64,000 nt of DNA from UBA12481 sp942493265 (GCA_942493265.1 OW818688.1:2294001-2358000), one strand, 5' to 3'; positions 50,611 through 59,548 are shown, counted from the stretch's first letter. Notes: generated by a model from the letters alone, not told the origin. Program-made: numbers and translations.

Positions 50611-50691
50611 TATGCCTCTAAAAGGATTTAGAATAGTAAAGATAAAGGAATAAGCTAATGTAGAAATGTAAATAGGTCGCGAAAAGGGCTT

Positions 50692-51408
50692 TTATTCAAC
50701 GCCTTTGTGGGCGGCTGTTGCTAAGATTATACCCAGAATAATGCTGTATAATGCTGCAACCAAAACCCTGTGTTCGGCTGGCAGAAGAAAGTTAAGCGTT
50801 TGAGCAGGGATCCAGAATAACGGGATGGTCTTTTTAAAAACGAAATCCCATTGCACCCTCCAATTGATGCCGGCAATTATTTCCCGGATATTGATCGGGG
50901 AGAAAAATCCGCGGAGCGTGCCTCCGGTTTGTACGATATGGGTATCGGTGATTTTGTGCACGGTCATGAAAACCGGTGCAAAAAAGAGGTTCAGCATTGT
51001 GCCTACACTAAAAGCCGTCAGCAGCTGAAGCCATGAAAAATTAGTAAAGAAACTGATGTTCAGAATGTCAGCGGGATTGGTCGAGGGAAATTTTACCCCC
51101 ATGGAGGCGAGCATGGCTGGGGCACCTTCCGCAAAGATCACAAAGGCCATCTTGATTGACACGCCAAGAAATCCCCAGGCAATTGCCCTGGGTAAGACAC
51201 CAAATCCTTTCAGCGGATAGCCGCCCTTACGTATCCGCAACCCGATAATCTCGCCCAGGGTGGCCAGAATGAAGAATTTGACAAAACTTAACAGGTAAGG
51301 CATCTCATGATTAACCGAACGATAGTGGTCAAACAGTGCAGGAAATATAAAAAATGGGGCAAAGAGTCCCATGAATATCAATACTAAAATCCAATCTGCT
51401 TTTTTCAT
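50692..51408 (-). CDS. Mpv17/PMP22-like membrane protein
   Basis: 238 residues with 4-6 membrane segments (WILVLIFMGLFAPFFIF, FVKFFILATLGEIIGL, IAWGFLGVSIKMAFVIFA, LLTAFSVGTMLNLFFAPVFM and the final segments). The C-terminal end KTIPLFWIPAQTLNFLLP followed by EHRVLVAALYSIILGI fits the Mpv17 pattern WxPxQxxNFxxxPxxxR. Eukaryotic members are organelle inner-membrane channels; bacterial ones are uncharacterised. The start codon directly follows the ribD stop, so translation is likely coupled. Confidence 0.6.
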   Translation of the reverse strand: MKKADWILVLIFMGLFAPFFIFPALFDHYRSVNHEMPYLLSFVKFFILATLGEIIGLRIRKGGYPLKGFGVLPRAIAWGFLGVSIKMAFVIFAEGAPAMLASMGVKFPSTNPADILNISFFTNFSWLQLLTAFSVGTMLNLFFAPVFMTVHKITDTHIVQTGGTLRGFFSPINIREIIAGINWRVQWDFVFKKTIPLFWIPAQTLNFLLPAEHRVLVAALYSIILGIILATAAHKGVE

Positions 51409-52521
51409 TTACTGTTGGGTTAGGTGGGCGACCGCGTTGGGCGACCGCAGGTCGCCCCTACGGTGGTAAAACATTAATATTTGGGAATTGCCAATGGTTC
51501 CTGTTTCATTTGCCTCGAATGGGAAATAGGGTGCACTTATACCCTTGCCAAACGATGTGGATCCAATGAATACGCGGGCTTCATCCCACAGATCCTGGTT
51601 GATCAGGGAGTTAAACAGAGTTGGACCCCCTTCAATCAGCACCGATTGGATATTGCGTTGGTACAGATCAGTCAACACCTGCGGCCAAACGGGTTCTTCC
51701 GATGATATCGTGACAAATTCCAGGTTCGGTTCATTATTCCGGCTGCTGTAGGTGAAAATAACCGTTGGTATGGTTCCATCAATCAGATGCAATGGCGATC
51801 CGTCGTTACCCCTACCTGGCAATAATCTTCCAAACCGGTCGATGGTCAAACGCAGAGGATTGTTACCGGTCCAGTTTCTGATATTCAGCTGCGGGTTATC
51901 GGCCAGTATTGTTTGCGATCCGGCCAGAATGGCCGGTTCTTCGGATCGCCATTTGTGAACCAACCTGCGGCATACTTCATCGGTGATCCATGTGGGTCTT
52001 TGATTATCAGGAGTATCCCGGAGTGTATCCACATAGCCGTCGGAGGTTTCTGCCCATTTCAATATCAGCCAGGGCCTTTCCTTCTCATGAAAGGTGTTAA
52101 ACCGGCGGTTGAGGTGGCGCGATTCCTTTTCGAGCACCCCGGTTATCACATCAACGCCATGACTACGGAGCAGGCTGATACCGCCTGTGGCCTGTGTGTT
52201 TGGATCCGCTTGCGCAACAATAACCCTGCCTACGCCTTTTTCGAGTATCAACCGGGTGCAGGGCGGCGTTTTACCCTGATGGTTACAGGGCTCCAGACTT
52301 ACATAAAGAGTGGAGTCGGGGAGCACCGAGGGATCCGCAACCTGATTAAAGGCCTCGACTTCGGCATGTGGCTTACCAAATCCTGTATGAAATCCTTCAC
52401 CGATAATCCGGTCGTTATGTACGATCACCGCACCTACCATAGGATTCGGGGCTACCAGCCCAAGGCCGTTGCTGGCCAGGTTCAGGCACCGTTGCATAAA
52501 GTATTCGTGCGGGATTGACAT
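51409..52521 (-). CDS. ribD: Riboflavin biosynthesis protein RibD (deaminase/reductase)
   Basis: 370 residues from MSIPHEYFMQ; a longer in-frame upstream start at 52638 would add 39 unlikely residues. The N-terminal zinc deaminase has HAE at 52-54 and Cys79/Cys88 in PCNHQGKTPPC; the C-terminal reductase follows (WITDEVCRRLVHKWRSEEPA, LAGSQTILADNPQLNIRNW, VLIEGGPTLFNSLI). It performs two steps of riboflavin synthesis: deamination of the pyrimidine and NADPH reduction of the ribose. The last 17 residues (RRGDLRSPNAVAHLTQQ) are the translation of a REP palindrome, replacing the usual C-terminal end. Confidence 0.93.
   Translation of the reverse strand: MSIPHEYFMQRCLNLASNGLGLVAPNPMVGAVIVHNDRIIGEGFHTGFGKPHAEVEAFNQVADPSVLPDSTLYVSLEPCNHQGKTPPCTRLILEKGVGRVIVAQADPNTQATGGISLLRSHGVDVITGVLEKESRHLNRRFNTFHEKERPWLILKWAETSDGYVDTLRDTPDNQRPTWITDEVCRRLVHKWRSEEPAILAGSQTILADNPQLNIRNWTGNNPLRLTIDRFGRLLPGRGNDGSPLHLIDGTIPTVIFTYSSRNNEPNLEFVTISSEEPVWPQVLTDLYQRNIQSVLIEGGPTLFNSLINQDLWDEARVFIGSTSFGKGISAPYFPFEANETGTIGNSQILMFYHRRGDLRSPNAVAHLTQQ
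51426..51460. repeat. REP palindrome at the ribD 3' end
   Basis: GGGCGACCGCGTT then the core GGGCGACC-GCA-GGTCGCCC (51439-51457) followed by CTACGG: the same element as inside and beside the RAYT gene, in the same orientation relative to the reading frame. Confidence 0.88.
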
Positions 52522-52630
52522 AGGCGCAAATATAAGGAAAAGAGGGAATGGGGGAAGGAGGCCTGGTAAGATGGAATTTCGGTAATCTTCGCTATTTTTA
52601 ACAATTATCAATGCTTTAAACCAAGCCCAA

Positions 52631-54754
52631 ATGATCAAAAATTATTTAATCCTGATCGGTATGACAGCTATCGGCCTGATTTCGTGTACCAACGAACCGA
52701 AAAGCACGCTGGATCCGTCGAATCCATTTGCGACGAAATATACTACCCCCTTTGAGGTTCCGCCTTTTGACAAGATCACCAACGCTCATTTTGTTCCCGC
52801 TTTTGAGCAGGGGATGCTTGAGCAAAGGAATGAGGTGGAGGCTATCATGAACAACCGCAAAAAACCCACCTTTAAAAATACCCTCCGCGCGCTTGATAAA
52901 AGTGGTGAGCTGCTCGACAAGGTGAGCACGGTTTTCGGTGGATTGGGCGCAGCAAACACCAATGATGAGCTGCAAAAAATCCAGCTGGAGATATCTCCGA
53001 AACTTGCTGCACACAGCGATGAGATCAATCTGAATCCAAAGCTTTTTGAGCGGGTGAAGGCGATCTATGAGAACCGGGCAAAACTTAAACTTACGGAGGA
53101 GGAGAACTATATCCTTGAGATGGAATACAAGGGTTTTGTGAGGAATGGAGCCAATCTGCCAGCTGAAAAAAAGGAGCTTCTGAAACAGATGAACCAGGAG
53201 CTTTCGGTTCTGGGAGTGAAATTTGGCCAGAATGTACTGGCAGAGACGAATGCATTTAAAATGACTGTTGATAAGCCTGAAGATCTGAAAGGATTACCCC
53301 AGTCGGCAATCGATGCTGCGGCCCAGGTGGCAAAGGCTGCCGGAGCGGATGGAAAATGGATGTTTACCGCACAGAAACCTAGCTGGATACCATTTCTGCA
53401 ATATGCTGAAAACCGTGATCTGAAAAAGCAGCTATATGCCGGATGGCTGGAGCGTGGAAATCATGGGGATGAAAAAGATAATAAGGTGATCCTGGCCAGA
53501 ATCATGAGCATCAGGGCTAAAAAGGCACAACTGCTCGGATATCCCACCCATGCCGACATGGTAATGGAATCCCGAATGGCAAAAAATGCCACTAATGTGA
53601 TGGACCTTCTCGATAAAGTATGGGCACCGGCTCTTAAAGCCGCGATCCTCGACCGGGATCAGATCCAGCAGATGATTGACCGGCAGGGTGGGAACTTAAA
53701 ACTTGAAAGCAGCGACTGGTGGATGTATACCGAGCGCATCAGGAAAGAGAAATTTAATCTGGATGAGAATGAACTCCGTCCCTATTTTAAACTTGAAAAT
53801 GTTCAGAAAGGGGCATTTGATGTTGCCAACAAACTGTATGGCATAACTTTTACTGAAATTAAGGATATTCCAAAACCGCATGCCGAGGCGATGGCTTTTG
53901 AAGTTAAGGAGGCCGATGGATCTCATCTGGGCGTATTGTATCAGGATTTTCACCCGAGGGCAAGCAAGCGCCAGGGGGCCTGGTGCGGCGGATATCGCGG
54001 GCATTCGGTTGAGAATGGAAAAGAAATCAGACCGGTGGTTACCATGGTGTGTAATTTCACCCGTCCAAACGGCGATCAGCCGGCATTGCTGAGTCTCGAC
54101 GAGGCCTCCACCCTGTTTCATGAATTTGGTCATGCCCTCGACAACCTGTTTTCAAAGAAAACCTTACAGTCGGTTTACCGGGCAAGGGATTTCGTTGAAC
54201 TTCCCAGCCAGATTATGGAACACTGGGCTACAGAACCTGAAGTGCTGAAGACTTATGCGGTGCATTATCAAACCGGACAGCCGATACCGGATGAACTGAT
54301 TGAAAAAATGGATAAAAGCAGTGTTTTCAACCAGGGTTTCACTTCGGTGGAATTTCTCTCCGCCTGCTATCTTGATATGGCCTATCACATGCAGAAGGAT
54401 ACCGTTCCGGTTGATGTTGCTGCCTTTGAGAAAGCCCTTTTTGCAAAAATCGGATTGATTCCGGAGATTGAACCCCGCTATCACAGCTGGTATTTTACCC
54501 ATATTACCGGTGGATATGATGCCGGATATTACAGCTACGAATGGTCGGCCGTGTTGGATAACGATGCCTTTGAGGCATTTAAGGAAAAGGGGATTTTTGA
54601 TAAGGCAACCGCCGATTCGTTCCGCAAAAACATTCTCGAGAAAAACGGTACCGCCGATCCGATGGATATGTTCGTGAAGTTCAGGGGCCGCCAGCCCGAT
54701 ATCACCCCACTCATGCGAAATCGTGGTTTTCTTATCCCTACCCCCGGTCTTTAG
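52631..54754 (+). CDS. dcp: M3 family metallopeptidase (peptidyl-dipeptidase Dcp-like), lipoprotein
   Basis: 707 residues with a lipoprotein signal (LISC, about residue 19). The gluzincin motif HEFGHALD begins at His497, with the third ligand Glu in LPSQIMEHWATEP downstream. N-terminal PFEVPPFDKITNAHFVPAF is typical for M3A enzymes. It removes C-terminal dipeptides from short peptides; the lipid anchor would place it at the envelope, unlike the cytoplasmic E. coli enzyme. The window thus holds four peptidases acting on small peptides or N-termini. Confidence 0.92.
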   Translation: MIKNYLILIGMTAIGLISCTNEPKSTLDPSNPFATKYTTPFEVPPFDKITNAHFVPAFEQGMLEQRNEVEAIMNNRKKPTFKNTLRALDKSGELLDKVSTVFGGLGAANTNDELQKIQLEISPKLAAHSDEINLNPKLFERVKAIYENRAKLKLTEEENYILEMEYKGFVRNGANLPAEKKELLKQMNQELSVLGVKFGQNVLAETNAFKMTVDKPEDLKGLPQSAIDAAAQVAKAAGADGKWMFTAQKPSWIPFLQYAENRDLKKQLYAGWLERGNHGDEKDNKVILARIMSIRAKKAQLLGYPTHADMVMESRMAKNATNVMDLLDKVWAPALKAAILDRDQIQQMIDRQGGNLKLESSDWWMYTERIRKEKFNLDENELRPYFKLENVQKGAFDVANKLYGITFTEIKDIPKPHAEAMAFEVKEADGSHLGVLYQDFHPRASKRQGAWCGGYRGHSVENGKEIRPVVTMVCNFTRPNGDQPALLSLDEASTLFHEFGHALDNLFSKKTLQSVYRARDFVELPSQIMEHWATEPEVLKTYAVHYQTGQPIPDELIEKMDKSSVFNQGFTSVEFLSACYLDMAYHMQKDTVPVDVAAFEKALFAKIGLIPEIEPRYHSWYFTHITGGYDAGYYSYEWSAVLDNDAFEAFKEKGIFDKATADSFRKNILEKNGTADPMDMFVKFRGRQPDITPLMRNRGFLIPTPGL

Positions 54755-54788
54755 TCCGGGGATTTTTACCCATACCCGCCCCTGATCC

Positions 54789-55727
54789 ATGAAGTATTCA
54801 GATCTCCTCACAACACTCCGTGCTTCCCTCGGTCCCCTCTATTCCGATCGGGAAATTGAATCGATGGGCCGGCTGGTTCTGGAGCATCTGACCGGATTAA
54901 GCTGGGTGCAGATCCGGCTGAATATTGACCGGGAATTTGACCCCGGCCAGGCGGGTAAAATCCGGGAAATAATTGAAAGGCTCGAAAAACATGAGCCGAT
55001 ACAGTATATTCTCGGTGAAACTGAATTCTATGGGCTGGTACTCAAAGTGAGGAGTGGAGTGCTCATTCCCAGAGGGGAAACGGAGGAGCTGGTGGATTGG
55101 ATTGTTCGTCCCCGCCTGCGCGGGGATGACAGAGAAGGGGGCGGTGGTTTGGAAAACAGTCCCCGCCTTCGCGGGGATGACAGAGAAGGGGGCGGTGGTT
55201 TGGAAAACGTGAGGGGGCGCAGGTTCAGGATTATTGATGTCGGGTGCGGAAGCGGGGCAATTGCGATTGCACTGGCGAAAAAAATACCGGGGGCAGAAGT
55301 GCTTGCTGCTGATATTTCTGAGGAGGCACTGGCGCTGACCCGGGAAAATGCAACGCTGAACGGGGTTGGTGTGGAGACCGTACACATGGATATTTTGCAG
55401 ACACAGGCGATGCCCGGAGCTTTCGATATCATAGTGTCAAATCCTCCGTATGTACCGATGGGTGAAATGACTGCCATGGATCAGCATGTTGTTGATTATG
55501 AGCCCGAAATGGCGCTATTTGTTCCGGATGATGATCCGCTGCTGTTTTATAAGGCAATAGCCGGGTTTGCCGCCGGCAGCCTTTCCTCCGGCGGACAGGT
55601 TTTTGTAGAAATTCACGACAGGCTGGGGGAGGAAACAGCTGAAGTTTTCAGGGAAGTATTTTCAGGAGTTGAAATCCGTAAGGATATACACGGCAAGGAC
55701 CGTATGATTCGCGCATACCATGGATAA
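54789..55727 (+). CDS. prmC: Release factor glutamine methyltransferase PrmC with REP-derived insertion
   Basis: 312 residues. N-terminal helical domain, then ILGETEFYGL, LIPRGETEELVDWIV (usual PRPETEEL), the SAM site IIDVGCGSGAIAIALA and the catalytic NPPY in IVSNPPYVPM. It methylates the Gln of the GGQ motif of RF1/RF2, needed for efficient translation termination. Between the helix ending VDWIV and the SAM strand, residues ~107-140 are two 17-residue copies of PRLRGDDREGGGGLENS, where relatives have only a short loop. The insertion comes from a tandem palindromic repeat and keeps the frame. recX overlaps its end by 8 bases. Confidence 0.92.
   Translation: MKYSDLLTTLRASLGPLYSDREIESMGRLVLEHLTGLSWVQIRLNIDREFDPGQAGKIREIIERLEKHEPIQYILGETEFYGLVLKVRSGVLIPRGETEELVDWIVRPRLRGDDREGGGGLENSPRLRGDDREGGGGLENVRGRRFRIIDVGCGSGAIAIALAKKIPGAEVLAADISEEALALTRENATLNGVGVETVHMDILQTQAMPGAFDIIVSNPPYVPMGEMTAMDQHVVDYEPEMALFVPDDDPLLFYKAIAGFAAGSLSSGGQVFVEIHDRLGEETAEVFREVFSGVEIRKDIHGKDRMIRAYHG
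55108..55209 (+). repeat. Two 51-bp REP-like units inside prmC
   Basis: Units at 55108-55158 and 55159-55209, each with a hairpin (CCCCGCCTGCGCGGGG or CCCCGCCTTCGCGGGG) and then ATGACAGAGAAGGGGGCGG. The period of 51 preserves the frame. The hairpin followed by ATGACA resembles the intron target elements at 8471 and 18232. Confidence 0.85.
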
Positions 55728-56175
55728 AAAACAGGCACTCAGCAAGGCAATGGCATTATGCTCCCAAAAGGAATATAATGAAGCCGAAATCCGGAATAAA
55801 CTGAAATTCTGGGGAGCAGAAACCGACGATATTGACGAGATTATCGGGGAACTCATTAAAGAGAAATTTATCGACGATCTGAGGTACGCCATAGCTTTTT
55901 CGCGCGATAAAGTTCGTTTGAACCACTGGGGAAGGGTTAAAATCCGTTACATGCTTTCGATGGAACGGGTTAGTCATTCAATTGTCGATCAGGCACTTGA
56001 AGAGATTGATGAGGAGCAATATGCCGATATTCTGCAGGAGCTTCTGCAGAAGAAGGCGCGCGAACTGAAAGGCGAATCAAATCCTTACAACAAACGGCAG
56101 AAACTACTAAAATTTGCCCAGGGCAGGGGATTTGAGGTAGATCTCATCCTCCGGCAACTGAAAGACCTGACCTGA
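55720..56175 (+). CDS. recX: Regulatory protein RecX
   Basis: 151 residues; three-helix RecX repeats (LSKAMALCSQKEYNEAEIRN, LKFWGAETDDIDEIIGELIK, FIDDLRYAIAFSRDKVRLNH, WGRVKIRYMLSMERVSHSIV). It binds along RecA filaments and limits recombination and SOS activity. The start lies inside the last codons of prmC. Length and sequence agree with Bacteroidota RecX proteins. No palindromic insertion is present here. The 138 bases after it hold no gene. Confidence 0.88.
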   Translation: MDKKQALSKAMALCSQKEYNEAEIRNKLKFWGAETDDIDEIIGELIKEKFIDDLRYAIAFSRDKVRLNHWGRVKIRYMLSMERVSHSIVDQALEEIDEEQYADILQELLQKKARELKGESNPYNKRQKLLKFAQGRGFEVDLILRQLKDLT

Positions 56176-56313
56176 TTCCGCCAAACAACGAAGGGGTGCG
56201 GTCATTCAATCCCTGAAATCCGTCATTCACCGGAAGATATTATGTTCGACAGCTAACGGCAGCTAGTTTTATGAATTGAAGTCAGGCCTGATTTTAAATG
56301 AAAAAACAATAAA

Positions 56314-57411
56314 ATGAACCAGGATAATCCAGCCGGCGGCCGCTTACCAGATCTTGGGAATCTGTATCACAGAATGATCGAGCAATCCAGGGATGGTATC
56401 AGTATTACCCAGGATGGCTATTTTAAGTATGTGAATGCTTCCTTTTGCAAATTGGTCGGATACACGGCTGAAGAACTGCTGACCATGCCCGGCTCGGAGT
56501 TGTTGGCTGAACAGGATAGAGAAAGGGTGATGGGGCAGCATTATCGCAGGATGGCAGGGGATTTGGTGCCAAGTCTGGACACCATAGTTCTGCGACACAA
56601 AAATGGATCGGATATTGTGATTGAGCTAAGTGCCGCTTCTATCGAATACGAAGGCCGGCCGGCTTCCCTGATTTCAGCCCGCAATATTACCGACCGCAAG
56701 GCCATGGAGAAGGAGCTCCTGAAAACCCATAAGCGGCTCGAAGAAGTCAATCAGCTGCTGGAACAAAAAATCGAACAGCGTACCCGCGAACTCACCGAAG
56801 CAAATACCCTGCTTTTACAAGCACAGAAGGAAAATCTCCAGTCCCGCTTCGATGTTTTGAAACAACAGGTAAACCCTCATTTCTTGTTTAATAGCCTTAA
56901 TGTGCTCACTTCCTTGATTAAGATTGAACCTGATCTGGCTGAAATATTTACGGAACAGTTGGCCAAGGTTTATCGGTATGTGCTGGAAAATAAGGACAAT
57001 GAGCTTGTTGCCCTTTCCACTGAACTCGACTTCCTGGATTCATACGTATTCCTCCTCAATATCCGGTTTATGGATAAACTCAGGGTAAATATTGATATTC
57101 CGGATTTTCGAAAAAGCGCAGAGGTCATCCCGCTGGCCGTTCAGCTGTTAATTGAAAACGCCATCAAGCATAATTCAATGTCGAAAAAATCACCGCTGGT
57201 GATCGATGTCTTTATTGACGAAAAATGTAACCTGAATGTAATCAATAATTTGCAGGAACGGGAGGCCCGGATTATATCTACCGGAGTAGGACTGAAAAAT
57301 ATCGAGAACCGATACAGGTTGCTCAATAACTCAATTCCGGAATTCATTAAAACGCAAGATCAGTTTATCGCAAGGATACCCCTGATCTGCGAACCGGATA
57401 AAACCAGATAA
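56314..57411 (+). CDS. PAS-domain sensor histidine kinase (LytS-like)
   Basis: 365 residues, soluble. A PAS domain (residues ~20-130: RDGISITQDGYFKYVNASFC, LVGYTAEELLTMPG, SARNITDRKAMEKEL), a coiled coil (KTHKRLEEVNQLLEQKIEQR), then the His-kinase domain of LytS type with His189 in NPHFLFNSLNVL and a C-terminal ATPase region (LLIENAIKHNSM, STGVGLKNIENRYRLL). It probably phosphorylates the LytTR regulator encoded 11 bases downstream. Signal unknown; a PAS domain suggests a cytoplasmic ligand or redox input. Confidence 0.93.
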   Translation: MNQDNPAGGRLPDLGNLYHRMIEQSRDGISITQDGYFKYVNASFCKLVGYTAEELLTMPGSELLAEQDRERVMGQHYRRMAGDLVPSLDTIVLRHKNGSDIVIELSAASIEYEGRPASLISARNITDRKAMEKELLKTHKRLEEVNQLLEQKIEQRTRELTEANTLLLQAQKENLQSRFDVLKQQVNPHFLFNSLNVLTSLIKIEPDLAEIFTEQLAKVYRYVLENKDNELVALSTELDFLDSYVFLLNIRFMDKLRVNIDIPDFRKSAEVIPLAVQLLIENAIKHNSMSKKSPLVIDVFIDEKCNLNVINNLQEREARIISTGVGLKNIENRYRLLNNSIPEFIKTQDQFIARIPLICEPDKTR

Positions 57412-57422
57412 TACTACAAGCC

Positions 57423-58178
57423 ATGAATGTACTGATAATTGAAGATGAACAGCTTGCTGCACGCAGGCTGGAGAAGATGATACTGAGCTATGATCCAGAT
57501 ATTAAGGTGCTTGCAAAACTTGAATCGGTAGTGGAGTCGGTCGAATGGTTCCGGAATAACCCACATCCCGACCTGATATTTCTCGACATCCATCTGGAGG
57601 ATGATCTGAGTTTTGTGATATTCGACAAGGTCAGGGTGAATTCCCCGATCATTTTCACCACTGCATTCGACGAGTATGCAATCAGGGCCTTCAAGCTCAA
57701 AAGCATCGATTATCTCCTGAAGCCCATCGTTCAGGAACAACTCAATAAAGCAATTGCTAAATATCAGGAGTGGAACGGTAATGATTCCGGTATCGACCTT
57801 TCTGCGCTGTATGATCTGATCAATAAGAAAACCCCGACCTTCCGGGAGCGGTTTTCAGTTTCATTCGGACAAAAAATCCGGTCGTTCCTGGTTTCTGAAG
57901 TGGCCTGGTTTTATTCTCTTGAGGGTGAGACTTATGCCAAACTGTTCGATCAACAGGAATACCCGTTGGAATATTCGCTCGACAACCTCGCCACTGAACT
58001 CAATCCGGCCGGGTTTTTTCGGGTCAACCGCAAATATCTCATCTCCCACAAAGCCATCAAACAGGTACATGTATTCCCCAAAAGCCGGCTTAAACTTGAG
58101 CTGAATCCAAAGCCGGCAGAGGACCTATTTGTCAGCCTGGATAAAGTTACCCCTTTTAAACTATGGCTCGGTGAATGA
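57423..58178 (+). CDS. LytTR-family response regulator
   Basis: 251 residues. Receiver with Asp55 (FLDIHLEDD) and the switch Lys in DYLLKPIV; C-terminal LytTR DNA-binding domain (FRVNRKYLISHKAIKQVHVF). Partner of the preceding PAS kinase. LytTR regulators bind short direct repeats; their target here is unknown, but the OsmC gene 120 bases downstream has a large inverted repeat in front. Confidence 0.94.
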   Translation: MNVLIIEDEQLAARRLEKMILSYDPDIKVLAKLESVVESVEWFRNNPHPDLIFLDIHLEDDLSFVIFDKVRVNSPIIFTTAFDEYAIRAFKLKSIDYLLKPIVQEQLNKAIAKYQEWNGNDSGIDLSALYDLINKKTPTFRERFSVSFGQKIRSFLVSEVAWFYSLEGETYAKLFDQQEYPLEYSLDNLATELNPAGFFRVNRKYLISHKAIKQVHVFPKSRLKLELNPKPAEDLFVSLDKVTPFKLWLGE

Positions 58179-58233
58179 TCAATGCCCTGAACCGGGCATC
58201 CAAACAGACGTTTCCGTCATCCATCCAGGTTTG

Positions 58234-58294
58234 TAGCGTATTGATATGCTGCTTGTTATAGATTTGCGGCAAATCTAATTTCTGTAATACGCTA
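58234..58294. promoter_or_regulatory. Nested inverted repeat just before the OsmC-type gene
   Basis: Outer arms TAGCGTATT (58234-58242) and AATACGCTA (58286-58294) enclose a perfect hairpin AGATTTG-CGG-CAAATCT (58260-58276). The right outer arm ends 4 bases before the ATG, so the structure would cover the ribosome-binding region if formed in the mRNA. Confidence 0.65.
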
Positions 58295-58298
58295 AAAT

Positions 58299-58739
58299 AT
58301 GGACAAATCTAAAAACCTCATTACCACTCTCGACCTGCTTAATGATAAGGTTCATTTTCACGGACAAACCGAGGGGCAATCACCGGTATCGATAGATTAT
58401 GTGCCACCGGTGGGTGAGAATCTGGGATACACTTCCCTGGAACTCTTGCTCCTCAGCCTGGCGTCGTGCATGGCAACTTCCCTCCTCCTGTTTCTCCGGA
58501 GAAAAGGCAGAACAGTTTCTGGTCTCCAGGTTCGTTCAGAGGCAGAGCGCCGGACTGAACATCCGACAATTCTGACTTCAATCCACATGCGATTTTATTT
58601 CACCTCACCGGATCTTGAAATAGATGATTTTGAGAAGGTTCTGGCCATGGCCGAAGAAATGTATTGTCCGGTATATGCCATGATAAACCCGCAAACCAAA
58701 ATTATAACAACCTGTCATATCAGCAGTGGAAATAATTGA
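58299..58739 (+). CDS. OsmC family protein
   Basis: 146 residues. The OsmC/Ohr fold shows both reactive cysteines: Cys in LSLASCMATSL and Cys in MYCPVYAM. The VPPVGENLGYTSLELLLLSLAS region is typical. These enzymes reduce organic hydroperoxides or carry out related detoxification using the cysteine pair. The start is preceded by the inverted repeat above; the next gene follows across a 9-bp repeat array. Confidence 0.88.
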   Translation: MDKSKNLITTLDLLNDKVHFHGQTEGQSPVSIDYVPPVGENLGYTSLELLLLSLASCMATSLLLFLRRKGRTVSGLQVRSEAERRTEHPTILTSIHMRFYFTSPDLEIDDFEKVLAMAEEMYCPVYAMINPQTKIITTCHISSGNN

Positions 58740-58749
58740 AAAACCCAAA

Positions 58750-58799
58750 CCGAATAAACCAAATAATCCAAACATTCCAAACATTCCAAACAATCCAAA
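58750..58799 (+). repeat. 9-bp tandem array (CCAAACATT) in front of the DUF2807 gene
   Basis: Units CCGAATAAA, CCAAATAAT, CCAAACATT, CCAAACATT, CCAAACAAT and part of a sixth fill the gap between the OsmC stop and the ATG at 58800, so the translation-initiation region of the next gene consists of repeat. Confidence 0.85.
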
Positions 58800-59525
58800 A
58801 TGAAAGCAATTCTAATTTTTATGTTGTCGGTGATGCTGTTTGCCACCGGCTGTGTCAGGGAAGATTTCTGCATCCGCGGGGAAGGGCAGATAACCGAAGT
58901 TTCCATTAATCTGGATGATTTTAATTCCATAAACCTTCGCGGGTCCATGGATGTCGTGATCTCTTACGGTGACAAACAGGAAGTTTTTGCCGAAGGTCAC
59001 CGAAATATTATCGATCATTTAGAAACCAGTGTTCATGACGGAATCTGGTCGATCGGTCTGGACCAGGGTTGTTTCCTGAATTTTGAGCTGACGGTTTACA
59101 TTACCTTGCCCGATCTGGAAAAGGTGGAACTGAACGGCTCCAGAGATATCCTGATCAATGATTTCAATAACAAAGGGAGCCTGAGTATTGAAAACAACGG
59201 ATCCGGGAAAATCAGTCTGGATGCCGTCAGGGGAAGTGAAGCTGTGGATATCAGAATTTCGGGAAGCGGCCCGGTTCAATGCTATGAGCCTTTGCCTGAT
59301 CTGAAGGATCTTTCCGTCATCATTTCAGGTTCCGGTTCTTTCAAGGGGTTCCAGGCCAGGGCAGATAATTGCTCGGCCAGGATTTCCGGTAGCGGAAGCT
59401 GTGAGGTTTATGTAGCTGATAACCTCGATGTTAATATCAGCGGCAGCGGTAACGTATATTATAAAGGCCGTCCGGAAATTACCACTGGTGGAGGTGGATC
59501 GGGTCGATTGATCAGCCGCAACTGA
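58800..59525 (+). CDS. DUF2807 (head GIN domain) putative adhesin lipoprotein
   Basis: 241 residues with a signal ending FATGC (about residue 18). The DUF2807 body has the repeated short strands typical of a right-handed beta-helix: DFNSINLRGSMDVVISYGDK, KVELNGSRDILINDFNNK, RISGSGSCEVYVADNLDVNI, SGSGNVYYKGRPEIT. The family is abundant in Bacteroidota, anchored to the envelope, with suggested adhesive or structural roles but no proved function. A terminator follows. Confidence 0.85.
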   Translation: MKAILIFMLSVMLFATGCVREDFCIRGEGQITEVSINLDDFNSINLRGSMDVVISYGDKQEVFAEGHRNIIDHLETSVHDGIWSIGLDQGCFLNFELTVYITLPDLEKVELNGSRDILINDFNNKGSLSIENNGSGKISLDAVRGSEAVDIRISGSGPVQCYEPLPDLKDLSVIISGSGSFKGFQARADNCSARISGSGSCEVYVADNLDVNISGSGNVYYKGRPEITTGGGGSGRLISRN

Positions 59526-59548
59526 TTTATTCCAAATCCATATATGCT

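Noticed and set aside
52522..52638. Longer ribD start
   Set aside because: The extra 39 residues show no family similarity; MSIPHEYFMQRCLNLA is the normal RibD beginning.
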